DNA of 64,000 nucleotides from Thermoanaerobacterium sp. PSU-2 (GTDB lineage Bacteria; Bacillota; Thermoanaerobacteria; Thermoanaerobacterales; Thermoanaerobacteraceae). Below, piece after piece: positions 16,849 through 24,911 of this stretch (position 1 is its first letter; each line of letters starts with the position of its first letter). The position numbers and the translations under genes were made by a program. Below the pieces are notes generated by a model, which ran no database searches, was not told the DNA's origin, and was given only the letters and a program-made list of their open reading frames with translations. The DNA is taken from positions 186,001 through 250,000 of the forward strand of contig NZ_MSQD01000001.1 of assembly GCF_002102475.1 (NCBI RefSeq), in the 5' to 3' direction.

Positions 16849-17625
16849 TTATTTTCCCATCCATTTGTTTAACATCTTGTCGTATTCACCGCTGTCTTTA
16901 AGCTCTTTTATTACGCTATTTATCTGGTTTACCAGATCCTGATTTCCTTTTGCGACAGCGACTGAGTATCCTGGCACAGCTTCATTTATCTCTTTTATGT
17001 GAAGCATCTTCATGTCTTTATACTCTTTTAAGTATGCATCCGCAATTGTGCTTTCCATCAATATAGCGTCTACTCTGCCGTTTTCTAATGACAAAAATGC
17101 ATCGCCTAATCTATTTAGCTCTTTTATGTCTATTCCTTTTATCTTCTTAGCCGCATCATCAGACGTAGTGCCAAGCTGTACAGCTACCGTCTTGCCTTTC
17201 AAGTCATTTAAGTTATTTATACTACTGGAATTTTTCACGACTAAAACCTGCTCAGAATTATAATACTCATCAGAAAAATCAACGTTTTTCTTTCTCTCTG
17301 GTGTGGCATTCATACCTGCAATAGCCATGTCAATCTGTCCGCTTTGAAGAGCTGGAATAAGCCCTGTAAAATCCATATCTTTTATCTCTAGTTTTACACC
17401 TAACTTTTTGGCAATTGCATTGGCCAGATCTACATCAAAGCCCATTATAGTGTCTTTACCATTGACAACTTTGTGAAATTCAAACGGTGGAAAATCAGCA
17501 CTGGTACCCATGACGATAACCCCTGATTTTTTCACTCTGCTTAGCGTAGTCTGTTTCGAACAACCGCTTAATGCGATAGACATAATAGTGATAAGAATTA
17601 GAGATATTATCAATCTTTTTTTCAA
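16849..17625 (-). CDS. Polar amino acid ABC transporter, substrate-binding lipoprotein
   Basis: A 258-residue lipoprotein. The signal peptide ends in a lipobox (SIALSGC, lipidated C22), so it would be tethered outside the membrane and deliver substrate to the permease. The mature part is a SBP_bac_3 domain: VIVMGTSADFPPFEFHKVVNGKDTIMGFDVDLANAIAKKLG (about 36-76), LIPALQSGQIDMAIAGMNATPERKKNVDFSDEYY (about 88-121), with the amino-acid-binding arginine in TPERKK. Start is TTG with GGAGGAG 7 nt upstream. A near-consensus promoter lies just upstream. Substrate is unassigned. Confidence 0.95.
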   Translation of the reverse strand: MKKRLIISLILITIMSIALSGCSKQTTLSRVKKSGVIVMGTSADFPPFEFHKVVNGKDTIMGFDVDLANAIAKKLGVKLEIKDMDFTGLIPALQSGQIDMAIAGMNATPERKKNVDFSDEYYNSEQVLVVKNSSSINNLNDLKGKTVAVQLGTTSDDAAKKIKGIDIKELNRLGDAFLSLENGRVDAILMESTIADAYLKEYKDMKMLHIKEINEAVPGYSVAVAKGNQDLVNQINSVIKELKDSGEYDKMLNKWMGK

Positions 17626-17662
17626 TTTTTTCTCCTCCCGACAATAGATAATTTACTAAATA

Positions 17663-17691
17663 ATTATACTATCACATGCATAATATTGCAA
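17663..17691 (-). promoter_or_regulatory. Sigma-A promoter of the amino acid ABC operon
   Basis: TTGCAA (17686-17691) and TATAAT (17663-17668) on the minus strand with a 17-nt spacer, about 40 nt before the binding-protein start. Confidence 0.7.
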
Positions 17692-17732
17692 TATATTTTT
17701 TAACGCATCAAAAAATTTTCTGGTGGAAAAAT

Positions 17733-17761
17733 GATTAAAGGGCATCCCTTTTGGAATGCCC
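17733..17761 (-). terminator. Terminator after the zinc-ribbon gene
   Basis: GGGCATTCC-AAAA-GGGATGCCC stem (one mismatch) followed by a T-rich stretch on the minus strand, about 38 nt past the gene. Confidence 0.8.
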
Positions 17762-17799
17762 TCAATAATCCTCTTTACTTCTTGCAAAAGTGAAGGGGA

Positions 17800-17994
17800 T
17801 TACTTATTTGCTCCAGCAACTCTTCCTCTCCTGGAGTTAAATTGATTGTTTCTCTGCTTTTTAGCATCTCTGCATGATTTGCACCTTACTGGCGCATTTT
17901 GAAAGCCTTTCTGAGCATAAAATTCTTGTTCACCGGCAGTCCACACGAATTCTGCCCCACAGTCTTTGCAGACCAATGTCTTGTCTTGATACAT
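17800..17994 (-). CDS. Small zinc-ribbon protein
   Basis: A 64-residue basic protein beginning MYQDKTLVCKDCGAEFVWTAG. It has two CxxC pairs (CKDC at about 9-12 and CKSC at about 40-43) flanking YAQKGFQNAPVRC, the layout of the probable zinc-ribbon domain common in clostridia. The Arg/Lys-rich tail (KKQRNNQFNSRRGRVAG) suggests nucleic-acid binding. ATG 17994 is chosen because GAGGGG lies 10 nt upstream; an in-frame GTG further up overlaps that site. Its own promoter has an 11-bp inverted repeat over the start region, so it is probably regulated. Function unknown. Confidence 0.88.
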   Translation of the reverse strand: MYQDKTLVCKDCGAEFVWTAGEQEFYAQKGFQNAPVRCKSCRDAKKQRNNQFNSRRGRVAGANK

Positions 17995-18024
17995 AATAAA
18001 TAATCCCCTCACTTTGACATTTAT

Positions 18025-18055
18025 TTACTGTATAGCCAATTAGACTATACAGTAA
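18025..18055 (-). promoter_or_regulatory. Inverted repeat at the transcription start of the zinc-ribbon gene
   Basis: TTACTGTATAG, 9 nt, CTATACAGTAA: a perfect 11-bp inverted repeat beginning 1 nt downstream of the -10 element. It could be a repressor operator or a 5' UTR stem-loop. The arms resemble a proteobacterial LexA half site, but clostridial LexA uses a different box. Confidence 0.6.
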
Positions 18056-18056
18056 T

Positions 18057-18085
18057 ATTATACCACCGGCTAAGAGTTTTATCAA
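18057..18085 (-). promoter_or_regulatory. Sigma-A promoter of the zinc-ribbon gene
   Basis: TTGATA (18080-18085), 17-nt spacer, TATAAT (18057-18062) on the minus strand, roughly 65 nt upstream of the gene start. Confidence 0.75.
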
Positions 18086-18132
18086 TAAATTTTAAAATTT
18101 TAAAAATTGTATAATTATTACTGCATAAACAT

Positions 18133-18600
18133 TTAACGCTTTTTATCCACAAAATAGCTGCCAGGTGTGTAATACTTAAGATACTCTATATATCCTTTTT
18201 TCCCTTTTGCTACGTCATTTATTTTTTCTTCAAGATTTTTAAAAGCACAGTTTATATCCTCTAAATTTTTATCCTCAACTTCTTTTATTTTTTCTAATGT
18301 ACCTTTTATATCTATCAGTATTCCCTTTAACACGCTTTTATCTGCACTATTGCTGGGCGTATTAAAAATGCTGTCAATCCTGTTTACTTTCTTGTACAGA
18401 TTGTACATAGGCAAAAATTCACTGTCTATCTCATCAATGCTTGCTATGATTTCTTGTTTTTTCTCCAATATGTTTTTTATGTCATCAAGCCTTTGTGAAT
18501 TTATGGCCATGTTTAACTGATTATTTAGTTGAAGCATTTCATTTAAATAATTTAATTTTTTTTCAGCCAACTCTATCAATTTTTTTACATCGCTTACCAT
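18133..18600 (-). CDS. Probable flagellar export chaperone (FlgN/FliT-like)
   Basis: A 155-residue, mostly helical, charged protein with a coiled-coil look: IELAEKKLNYLNEMLQLNNQLNMAINSQRLDDIKNILEKKQEIIASIDEID (about 8-58). This resembles the FlgN/FliT class that chaperones hook-associated or cap proteins. It is the last gene of the flaG-fliD-fliS unit, 6 nt after fliS, where FliT is found in other species. A separate, clearer flgN is at 41630-42109, so this is more likely the FliT counterpart serving FliD. Assignment rests on position and helix pattern, not on a diagnostic motif. Confidence 0.55.
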   Translation of the reverse strand: MVSDVKKLIELAEKKLNYLNEMLQLNNQLNMAINSQRLDDIKNILEKKQEIIASIDEIDSEFLPMYNLYKKVNRIDSIFNTPSNSADKSVLKGILIDIKGTLEKIKEVEDKNLEDINCAFKNLEEKINDVAKGKKGYIEYLKYYTPGSYFVDKKR

Positions 18601-18606
18601 ACTATA

Positions 18607-18993
18607 TCAACCTTTAGAATAAACTTTTGCTCGAACTTTTCCCATCGCTTCTCCCCATGTATCTCTAAGCTCTGTTATCAAGGATATCACTTCGTCTAAC
18701 GGCTTTTTATCTTTTTTTAAATTGGCATCTATCAGCCTTCTTGAAATAAAATCATAAATGCTGTAAAGATTTTTCGATATATCATACTGCATGTCAAGAG
18801 TCGCCATAAGCTCTAATACTATGTCCTGCGCTCTTGTTATGCTATTATGAGCTTTTTCGATATTTTTATCATCTATCGCTTGTTTCGCTTCATTTGCAAA
18901 GCGAATAATTCCATTGTAGAGCATCAAGACCAATTCTTCCGGACTTGCCGTCATGACAGAATTTCGCTTGTACTCCATATACGGATCGATCAT
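18607..18993 (-). CDS. fliS: Flagellin export chaperone FliS
   Basis: FliS (128 residues) binds the disordered C-terminus of flagellin in the cytoplasm until export. The family's opening YMEYKRNSVMTASPEELVLMLYNGIIRFANEAKQAI (about 4-39) is clear, followed by helices around KAHNSITRAQDIVLELMATLDMQYDISKNLYSIYDFISRRLIDANLKKD. The partner flagellin here is the intron-split gene at 36.7-37.9 kb, whose FliS-binding C-terminus depends on splicing. The gene is 36 nt after fliD and 6 nt before the chaperone-like gene. Confidence 0.96.
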   Translation of the reverse strand: MIDPYMEYKRNSVMTASPEELVLMLYNGIIRFANEAKQAIDDKNIEKAHNSITRAQDIVLELMATLDMQYDISKNLYSIYDFISRRLIDANLKKDKKPLDEVISLITELRDTWGEAMGKVRAKVYSKG

Positions 18994-19029
18994 TTATCAA
19001 TTCCCCTTCCTACATAAAACAAATAATCT

Positions 19030-20811
19030 CTATCCATTAAGCTGCTGACTTAGCCACTGGCTTTGAGAATTCATCTGCGACATGTACGTCTCTAATTGCG
19101 TAAACTGATCATAATACTGTTGCTCTAATGTATTTAGCTGATCTTGCATGTCAGACATCCTCTGGTTTATATCGTTAATCTGCTGACCCAAAAAGCTGTT
19201 GTCATATAGCTGATACTGCCCCCCACCAGCTTCTTGCGTTATAGAGTTTATGCCATTATTTACTATGTAGTAAAGCCTTGCAGCAATACCATCGTTTGAG
19301 CTTGAACCAGGTGTAGCATTTACATCCGTAGTAGATTCCGTTATTTTTGTGAAAAGATCCATTACCTCTTGAGGATTATTTTGTATCGCATTTTTAAGTT
19401 TTGTATCGTCTATGTAGAGCTTACCGCCTTCATACCATTGACCTGTAGTTATCCCTATAGAACTCAGTGTCATCTGTGTACCGTCAGTAGCTGTTACAGT
19501 GCCTGATATGGCATTTCTCATGCTGTAATATATGGATGTAAGGTTGTCATTTCCGCTTAAATCACCGCTTCTGGCTTTCTGTTGCCATGCGGTAATGTCG
19601 TCTTGCGTCATCTGCTTTTTCTGATCATCTGTCAATGGCTGATAGTCATAATACCTTTGCTCTGTCAATTTTGAATTTATAGTTGTGATCACGTCGTTAT
19701 ACGCATCAACGAAACTCTTTATGCTATTGTATATGGTATCTGTATCCGTCTGAACAGAGAGGGTTGTTGAACCTATACCTGTAAGATTTATATTGATACC
19801 TGCAACAGATACATTGTTTGTCGAAGTAGTCATGTTGACTCCATTAAATGAAAACGAAGCATCTGTACCTTGAGAAAATGGCAAATGAAGATTATTCAAC
19901 AAAAAATCATAATCTCCAGATATACTAACCTGTGAACCATTTTTGCTACTTATTGTTATAACACCATTGCTATCAACACTTGCATTTACAGAAGAAACAT
20001 TGTTGTTTATATCACTAATTATACTATTAATATCTTCATTAGTTGATATATTTATTTGTGTACCATTTATTGATATGCTTGTACCACTTCCAGTATATGT
20101 AGTATACGCTGCTGTTCCAGTGTATGAACTGGAATTGAAACCTAATTTCAATGTGCTTGTCAAGAATGTAAGTCCTGTAGAATCTGTACCGCTAAAATCA
20201 ATCTTTGAACTTGAACCTGTTGAATTTGTTATTAAGAATAGTCTATCTGTGGTCGTATCATAAGTCGCATTAACGTGGGTTGTACTTGATACGCTATTAA
20301 TTGTTGAAACAATATCGTTTATGGTTGATCCTGCTTTGAATGTAATACTATTGTTATTTAATCGAATTGTGACATCCGAGCTTATTAAAGGATTATAAGT
20401 CACACTACCATCAGAATTTTTCGTGTAAGCACCAATGGCAGCAGTGCTGGCAGAAGTTGCTCCTGTAGCCAGTTGATTTACAGTTAATTGATATGTCCCA
20501 TTTACAGCATTTACACCCGCTGTAGCCGTCGCAATTGAGGTATTTGATGAAACTGTTTTTGCAAGATATGTCCCTTGTAACTTCATGCTAAACAGTGTAT
20601 TGTCCCTTAGTGTCAAAAGCTTTGTATTTATGTCTTGAAGATCCTGCTGCTGCCACTGAAGCCACTGCTTTTGCTGCTCCAATTGATAAAGGGGCTGACT
20701 CGCAGCCTGCATAAGCTGACTCACGATTTGATCAGTATTAATTCCTGATGCAAGTCCGCTTATTCTAAGCAAGTTGCTGGTAGTAGAGTTTTGCATTGTA
20801 ATAGGATCCAT
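19030..20811 (-). CDS. fliD: Flagellar filament cap protein FliD
   Basis: FliD (593 residues) forms the cap that folds flagellin at the filament tip. N-terminal domain: LLRISGLASGINTDQIVSQLMQAASQPLYQLEQQKQWLQWQQQDLQDIN (about 14-62), then Ser/Thr-rich variable domains (about 100-370). The C-terminal conserved region contains SIKSFVDAYNDVITTINSKL, then the coiled tail QQINDINQRMSDMQDQLNTLEQQYYDQFTQLETYMSQMNSQSQWLSQQL. An ATG start follows AGGAGG. It lies 12 nt after flaG, which supplies the sigma-28-type promoter. Confidence 0.97.
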   Translation of the reverse strand: MDPITMQNSTTSNLLRISGLASGINTDQIVSQLMQAASQPLYQLEQQKQWLQWQQQDLQDINTKLLTLRDNTLFSMKLQGTYLAKTVSSNTSIATATAGVNAVNGTYQLTVNQLATGATSASTAAIGAYTKNSDGSVTYNPLISSDVTIRLNNNSITFKAGSTINDIVSTINSVSSTTHVNATYDTTTDRLFLITNSTGSSSKIDFSGTDSTGLTFLTSTLKLGFNSSSYTGTAAYTTYTGSGTSISINGTQINISTNEDINSIISDINNNVSSVNASVDSNGVITISSKNGSQVSISGDYDFLLNNLHLPFSQGTDASFSFNGVNMTTSTNNVSVAGININLTGIGSTTLSVQTDTDTIYNSIKSFVDAYNDVITTINSKLTEQRYYDYQPLTDDQKKQMTQDDITAWQQKARSGDLSGNDNLTSIYYSMRNAISGTVTATDGTQMTLSSIGITTGQWYEGGKLYIDDTKLKNAIQNNPQEVMDLFTKITESTTDVNATPGSSSNDGIAARLYYIVNNGINSITQEAGGGQYQLYDNSFLGQQINDINQRMSDMQDQLNTLEQQYYDQFTQLETYMSQMNSQSQWLSQQLNG

Positions 20812-20823
20812 ACTACACTCCTC

Positions 20824-21150
20824 CTAAATTTTTCTATCAACAAAAAGCCCTGCTATTTTCCACAATCCCGCCACCAAATCCAATATTTTTTCTGGCGGGA
20901 TCTCGTCTATGACTTCATTTGTCTTGCTGTCTACAATTTTCACCACTATTGTATTTGTAGGTTTGTGAACAGAAAATTCAAAATATGTACCGTCATTTTT
21001 CTTGATTTTATTGTTGACGTCGTTTATTTCGTCTTTTACCGTTTTCTCATCAACCGGATTTTTGAAAATCTCTTTTACGTCATCAATCTTGTCAGTCAAT
21101 AAGCTATTTAGCTTTCCACTTCCTCCTTCTAATGATATATTTTGAATCAT
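20824..21150 (-). CDS. flaG: FlaG family flagellar protein
   Basis: A 108-residue FlaG-type protein of unknown precise role that sits upstream of fliD in many flagellar regions and influences filament length. The N-terminus is variable and polar. The conserved part is FEFSVHKPTNTIVVKIVDSKTNEVIDEIPPEKILDLVAGLWKIAGLFVDRKI (about 57-108), matching the family core (VkVvD..TgEVIRqIPpEk). It opens the flaG-fliD-fliS unit behind a sigma-28-type promoter. Confidence 0.93.
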   Translation of the reverse strand: MIQNISLEGGSGKLNSLLTDKIDDVKEIFKNPVDEKTVKDEINDVNNKIKKNDGTYFEFSVHKPTNTIVVKIVDSKTNEVIDEIPPEKILDLVAGLWKIAGLFVDRKI

Positions 21151-21189
21151 CTATATACCTCCCTAAAAATAACTCACATGTTAATTTCT

Positions 21190-21216
21190 ATATCGGCAAA
21201 ATATTTAAAAAAATTA
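21190..21216 (-). promoter_or_regulatory. Sigma-28 (flagellar) promoter of flaG-fliD-fliS
   Basis: Minus strand TAAT (21213-21216), 15 nt, GCCGATAT (21190-21197), 40-65 nt upstream of flaG. Only the last base of the -35 departs from TAAA-N15-GCCGATAW. Confidence 0.8.
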
Positions 21217-21222
21217 GTGAAT

Positions 21223-21399
21223 TTATTTGGCGCTTTTTTCGCAAGACATGTATTCTACAATAAGCTTATCTAATTCCTGACTTATCTCCAGCGCTTTCGC
21301 CATATCTACTATGTTCTTATTAAGCTCTTTCTTCAATAGCTTTATCTTCTCCTCCACTGAATCATTTTTATAGTAATGTTCTTTTATGATCTTCGCCAT
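21223..21399 (-). CDS. Spo0E-like aspartyl-phosphate phosphatase
   Basis: A 58-residue all-helical protein with the Spo0E signature SQELDKLIVEYM (about 41-52), the S-x-x-LD-x-LI motif whose aspartate attacks phospho-Spo0A. It is preceded by a first helix, VEEKIKLLKKELNKNIVDMAKAL. Such proteins delay sporulation by dephosphorylating Spo0A. ATG 21399 is chosen since GGAGG lies 5 nt upstream; an earlier ATG (21411) overlaps that site. A sigma-28-type promoter directly upstream would tie this sporulation brake to the motile state (inference). Confidence 0.85.
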   Translation of the reverse strand: MAKIIKEHYYKNDSVEEKIKLLKKELNKNIVDMAKALEISQELDKLIVEYMSCEKSAK

Positions 21400-21441
21400 T
21401 TTCTCCTCCATATAAGCTATTGTAACTTACTTCATTTTTAT

Positions 21442-21467
21442 ATATCGGCTTTAAGAAATTTTTATTA
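21442..21467 (-). promoter_or_regulatory. Sigma-28-type promoter of the Spo0E-like gene
   Basis: Minus strand TAAT (21464-21467), 14 nt, GCCGATAT (21442-21449), about 45 nt upstream of the start. The -10 is a perfect match; the spacer is one short of ideal. Confidence 0.7.
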
Positions 21468-21543
21468 AATTTTTTTCAAACACTATATAAACGCTTTTAT
21501 CTGAACATATGTTTGTGTTATAATATCATTGAGGTGTTTTAAT

Positions 21544-22818
21544 ATGGATCTTCTCGAAAAGATAAGGATATTGGCTGATGCAGCAAAATACGATGTATCA
21601 TGCTCATCCAGCGGAAGCGATAGAGAAAACAAAAATGGCGGAATAGGGAACGCAGCTTTCTATGGCATATGCCACAGTTGGTCTGAAGACGGCAGGTGCA
21701 TATCCCTTCTTAAAATACTTTTTACAAATATCTGCATCTACGACTGCTCATATTGTGTAAACAGATGTTCAAATGACGTAGAAAGAGCAATATTCACCCC
21801 AGACGAGCTTGCTGACATTACGATAAATTTTTACCGCAGAAATTACATAGAAGGATTGTTTTTAAGCTCGGCTGTATACAAAAGCCCTGACTACACGATG
21901 GAGCTTCTCATTAAGACTGTCAAAAAACTGAGGGAGGAATACAATTTTAACGGATACATACATTTAAAGGCTATCCCAGGTGCAGACGTAAATCTCATTA
22001 GGCTGGCCGGCCTTTACGCAGATCGCATGAGTGTAAATATCGAGCTTCCATCAGAAAAGTCTTTAAAATTATTGGCACCTCAAAAGACAAAAGAATCAAT
22101 AATAAAGCCAATGAGTTTCATACACAGTCAACTGTTGGAAAAGAGTGAGTCAAAAAAGCTGATGCGCCACACAGATAAATTTGTGCCTGCAGGACAGACG
22201 ACACAGCTTATCATAGGTGCAACACCAGAAAGCGATAGGACTATATTAAAATTATCAGAGAATCTGTATAAATATTATGACCTTAAAAGAGTGTATTACT
22301 CCGCATACATTCCGGTTTTTAATGGCAACAATCTTTTGGGAGTATCATCACCTCCTCTTTTAAGGGAGCACCGCTTGTATCAAGCTGATTGGCTTTTAAG
22401 GTACTACAATTTCAAAGCTGATGAATTGCTGACTGAAGAAGAGCCAAATTTTGATGTATCATTGGACCCCAAAATCAACTGGGCCATGAAAAATCTAAAC
22501 CTATTTCCTGTCGAAGTCAACACTGCAGACTACAACATGCTTTTACGAGTACCAGGCATAGGTTTAAGGACAGCAAAGCGGATTGTGAAGGCGCGGAAAG
22601 CTGCTAACCTTAACTATGATTCACTTAAAAAACTGGGAGTCGTATTAAAAAGGGCAAAGTATTTTATAACATGCAATGGGAAGTACTACGGTGAATGCGA
22701 AATGGAAAAAGACAAAATAAAAAACAAACTAACTACCAATAAGAATCGCATTTTAGATGGACAGCTTAGCATATTCGACATCAATAATAAATTTAAGAAT
22801 TTGCCGATAATCGTATAG
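21544..22818 (+). CDS. Putative DNA modification/repair radical SAM protein
   Basis: This 424-residue protein has a radical SAM core with CIYDCSYC (CxxxCxxC, about 65-72), which would hold the 4Fe-4S cluster that cleaves S-adenosylmethionine. It is preceded by the family opening LADAAKYDVSCSSSGSDR and followed by a barrel. The C-terminus has a DNA-binding helix-hairpin-helix, VEVNTADYNMLLRVPGIGLRTAKRIVKARK (about 324-353), with further cysteines nearby. This is the group annotated as putative DNA modification/repair radical SAM proteins; the reaction is unknown. ATG 21544 follows GAGGTG. It is paired with the DUF4130 gene 22 nt downstream. Confidence 0.88.
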   Translation: MDLLEKIRILADAAKYDVSCSSSGSDRENKNGGIGNAAFYGICHSWSEDGRCISLLKILFTNICIYDCSYCVNRCSNDVERAIFTPDELADITINFYRRNYIEGLFLSSAVYKSPDYTMELLIKTVKKLREEYNFNGYIHLKAIPGADVNLIRLAGLYADRMSVNIELPSEKSLKLLAPQKTKESIIKPMSFIHSQLLEKSESKKLMRHTDKFVPAGQTTQLIIGATPESDRTILKLSENLYKYYDLKRVYYSAYIPVFNGNNLLGVSSPPLLREHRLYQADWLLRYYNFKADELLTEEEPNFDVSLDPKINWAMKNLNLFPVEVNTADYNMLLRVPGIGLRTAKRIVKARKAANLNYDSLKKLGVVLKRAKYFITCNGKYYGECEMEKDKIKNKLTTNKNRILDGQLSIFDINNKFKNLPIIV

Positions 22819-22839
22819 CTTAGTTAGGAGAGTAGATAT

Positions 22840-23574
22840 ATGATAAACTACATATTCGACGGGACATTTGATGGCCTCATGACTGTTGTATACGAATCGT
22901 ATTACAGTCACCAACATCCCAATGACATTTTTTCTGAAGTCAATCATCAAATAAACTTTCTTGGCCATGGTGTATTTGTAGCAACGGATATAGATAAATC
23001 AGATAAGGTGCAAAATGCCATTACGACAAAAATATCAAAAGAAGCACTCAGAAATATTTACTATGTTTATCTGTCAGAGTTGGAGTCGTCTTACATGCTG
23101 ATATATAAATATGTCAGATTGGGCTTTAAAATAGGCAAAAAAATAGACTACTTCATTCAAAATGACGTAGTCCATGAAGTGACAAAATTAAGCCAAAGAG
23201 TAAAACATGAAGCGTACAAGATGATAGAATTAATCAGATTTAAAGAAGTCAAAAAAGGATTGTTTATTGCAAAGATACATCCAGACTACAACGTACTGCC
23301 TATCATAATGCCTCACTTTGCTGAAAGATTTCAAGACCAGTATTTCATAATACACGACGAAAAGAGGAACTTGTCGGCTGTATATGATAAAAAAGCATGG
23401 ATAATCATCGACATGCCTCTTGAAAATATATCTAATATGAAAGACACAGAAGACTACGAAATCCTATGGAAAATGTATCATAAAAGCATCTCTATAGAAG
23501 AAAGAAAAAACCTAAGGCTTCAAAGACAACACATGCCTAAAAAATACTGGGATATGCTTACAGAAAAGCAATAA
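22840..23574 (+). CDS. DUF4130 / TIGR03915-type putative DNA repair protein
   Basis: A 244-residue protein beginning INYIFDGTFDGLMTVVYESYY, the hallmark of the family always found beside the radical SAM/HhH protein upstream. The C-terminal DUF4130 part contains RVKHEAYKMIELIRFKEVKKGLFIAKIHPDYNVLPIIMPHFAERFQDQYFIIHDEKRNLSAVYD (about 127-190), and the tail ends RQHMPKKYWDMLTEK. No signal peptide or membrane span. In other bacteria DUF4130 is sometimes fused to a uracil-DNA-glycosylase-like domain, hence the repair label. The actual activity is unknown. AGTTAGGAG precedes the ATG. Confidence 0.88.
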   Translation: MINYIFDGTFDGLMTVVYESYYSHQHPNDIFSEVNHQINFLGHGVFVATDIDKSDKVQNAITTKISKEALRNIYYVYLSELESSYMLIYKYVRLGFKIGKKIDYFIQNDVVHEVTKLSQRVKHEAYKMIELIRFKEVKKGLFIAKIHPDYNVLPIIMPHFAERFQDQYFIIHDEKRNLSAVYDKKAWIIIDMPLENISNMKDTEDYEILWKMYHKSISIEERKNLRLQRQHMPKKYWDMLTEKQ

Positions 23575-24876
23575 CTACATCTCAAACTGAATGGCAGAAG
23601 AAAATCTATCTATAAATGGCATGCCATTTGATGTAGGTAGAAGTGATGATGTGACCATGACTTCATTAACAGGCACAAAATCATACTTATCTCCATTTTT
23701 TGCTCCATATCCAGTAAAATCATGTATGATGTAAGGCACTCCGCCATCCATTCCAACGTACATCATAGCATGACCCGGCATGTATAAAGCTGCGCCAGGC
23801 TTAATCTTATCAAAAACCTTTATTCTCTCATCTAATGATAATCCATCAGAAAATTTATAGACTATTCCTGGACATTTTTCCTGCTCATCAGCATTTCTTG
23901 GAAGCTTAAATCCAAATGTCTTGTATACATACATGACAAAGCTGGAGCAATCCCTGCCATTGAAGCTATCTCCCCATCCATATCTATCGCCAATAAGTTT
24001 AAACGCCTGATTTAAAATATTGGCTCTCGTGTATGGGACATAGCCCCAATGGACATCTTCTTTTATCGATATAAGGCCATCTTTAAATACTAAATTACCT
24101 TTATCATCCTTTGAAGGAAGCTTAACAACATAATTGCCATAAGTAGATTGATTACCTACACTGTAAATCATATTCTTTTCCAGTGGTATTTTCGTCCCCA
24201 TGTCAAACTGAATTTCAGATACATTTCTATCATAAGGATTAAACTGCGTTTTGACATGATTTCCAATCACCATTATGAAGTCATCTGTATCAACATAATC
24301 AAACACTTCTTCCTTATTTTTGGCGATTGCTATATCACATGCCTTTACCCAACCTCTGTAGTTGTATATCTGTACAAAATTCCATTTTTTATCCTTGCTT
24401 TCATGAAGCACCAAAACAGGCTCTAATGCTTGACACGATGTCTCTTGAAATCTATCAAATTCGATATCGCCTTTCTTGCTGTATACCGCTATCTCCGTAG
24501 GAAAGCTTCTAAGAGATGTTTTTCTTCTGGTGATACCGTACTGTACTGGATTAACTTCTTTTATTTCAGTGATATTTAAATTGCCATTTATGTGATAATA
24601 AAAATCTCTTTTCACTACTTCACCATTTCTAAAATACATCTCTTTTTCTGGCAACTTATATTCTTTTATCAAAGACAACAATTCATCATAAGTAAGACTA
24701 TCCCTATAGCTTTTTAAATCATATACGCTACCGCATTTTTCTACAATCTTTTGATTGAACTTCATAATATTATTTTGCGTCATTATAAGGCTATCAGCAT
24801 CGGGTATCTTTTCTATCCAGTATTCGGCATCAAGCATCTCTAACTTTGTATTGGGTATAATATAGAACACCTCCAT
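23575..24876 (-). CDS. SH3/NlpC-P60 family cell-wall peptidase
   Basis: This 433-residue protein has SH3b-like repeats in its middle (about 115-290, including LRSFPTEIAVYSKKGDIEFDRFQETSCQALEPVLVLHES and YRGWVKACDIAIA). The C-terminal NlpC/P60 cysteine peptidase has the nucleophile in GDSFNGRDCSSFVMYVYKTFG (about 308-328), the histidine in PGHAMMYVG and a second polar residue in IIHDFTGYG. The plan resembles YkfC, which trims gamma-D-Glu-diamino acid peptides during wall recycling. No signal peptide is visible, which fits a cytoplasmic recycling role. The start is odd: the ATG lies inside the only ribosome site (ATGGAGGTG). ATT 6 nt after GGAGGTG, or ATG at codon 14, are alternatives. Confidence 0.82.
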   Translation of the reverse strand: MEVFYIIPNTKLEMLDAEYWIEKIPDADSLIMTQNNIMKFNQKIVEKCGSVYDLKSYRDSLTYDELLSLIKEYKLPEKEMYFRNGEVVKRDFYYHINGNLNITEIKEVNPVQYGITRRKTSLRSFPTEIAVYSKKGDIEFDRFQETSCQALEPVLVLHESKDKKWNFVQIYNYRGWVKACDIAIAKNKEEVFDYVDTDDFIMVIGNHVKTQFNPYDRNVSEIQFDMGTKIPLEKNMIYSVGNQSTYGNYVVKLPSKDDKGNLVFKDGLISIKEDVHWGYVPYTRANILNQAFKLIGDRYGWGDSFNGRDCSSFVMYVYKTFGFKLPRNADEQEKCPGIVYKFSDGLSLDERIKVFDKIKPGAALYMPGHAMMYVGMDGGVPYIIHDFTGYGAKNGDKYDFVPVNEVMVTSSLLPTSNGMPFIDRFSSAIQFEM

Positions 24877-24911
24877 GGATATTTAATGATTATAAAAATT
24901 TTAATATATGT

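Noticed and set aside
18025-18055. LexA box at the zinc-ribbon promoter
   Set aside because: Arms look like the E. coli LexA site but the 9-nt centre is wrong, and Gram-positive LexA uses a GAAC-GTTC type box.
22785-22812. Sigma-28-like TAAT-N14-GCCGATAA on the plus strand near 22.8 kb
   Set aside because: It lies inside the 3' end of the radical SAM gene and no flagellar gene follows; chance match is likely.
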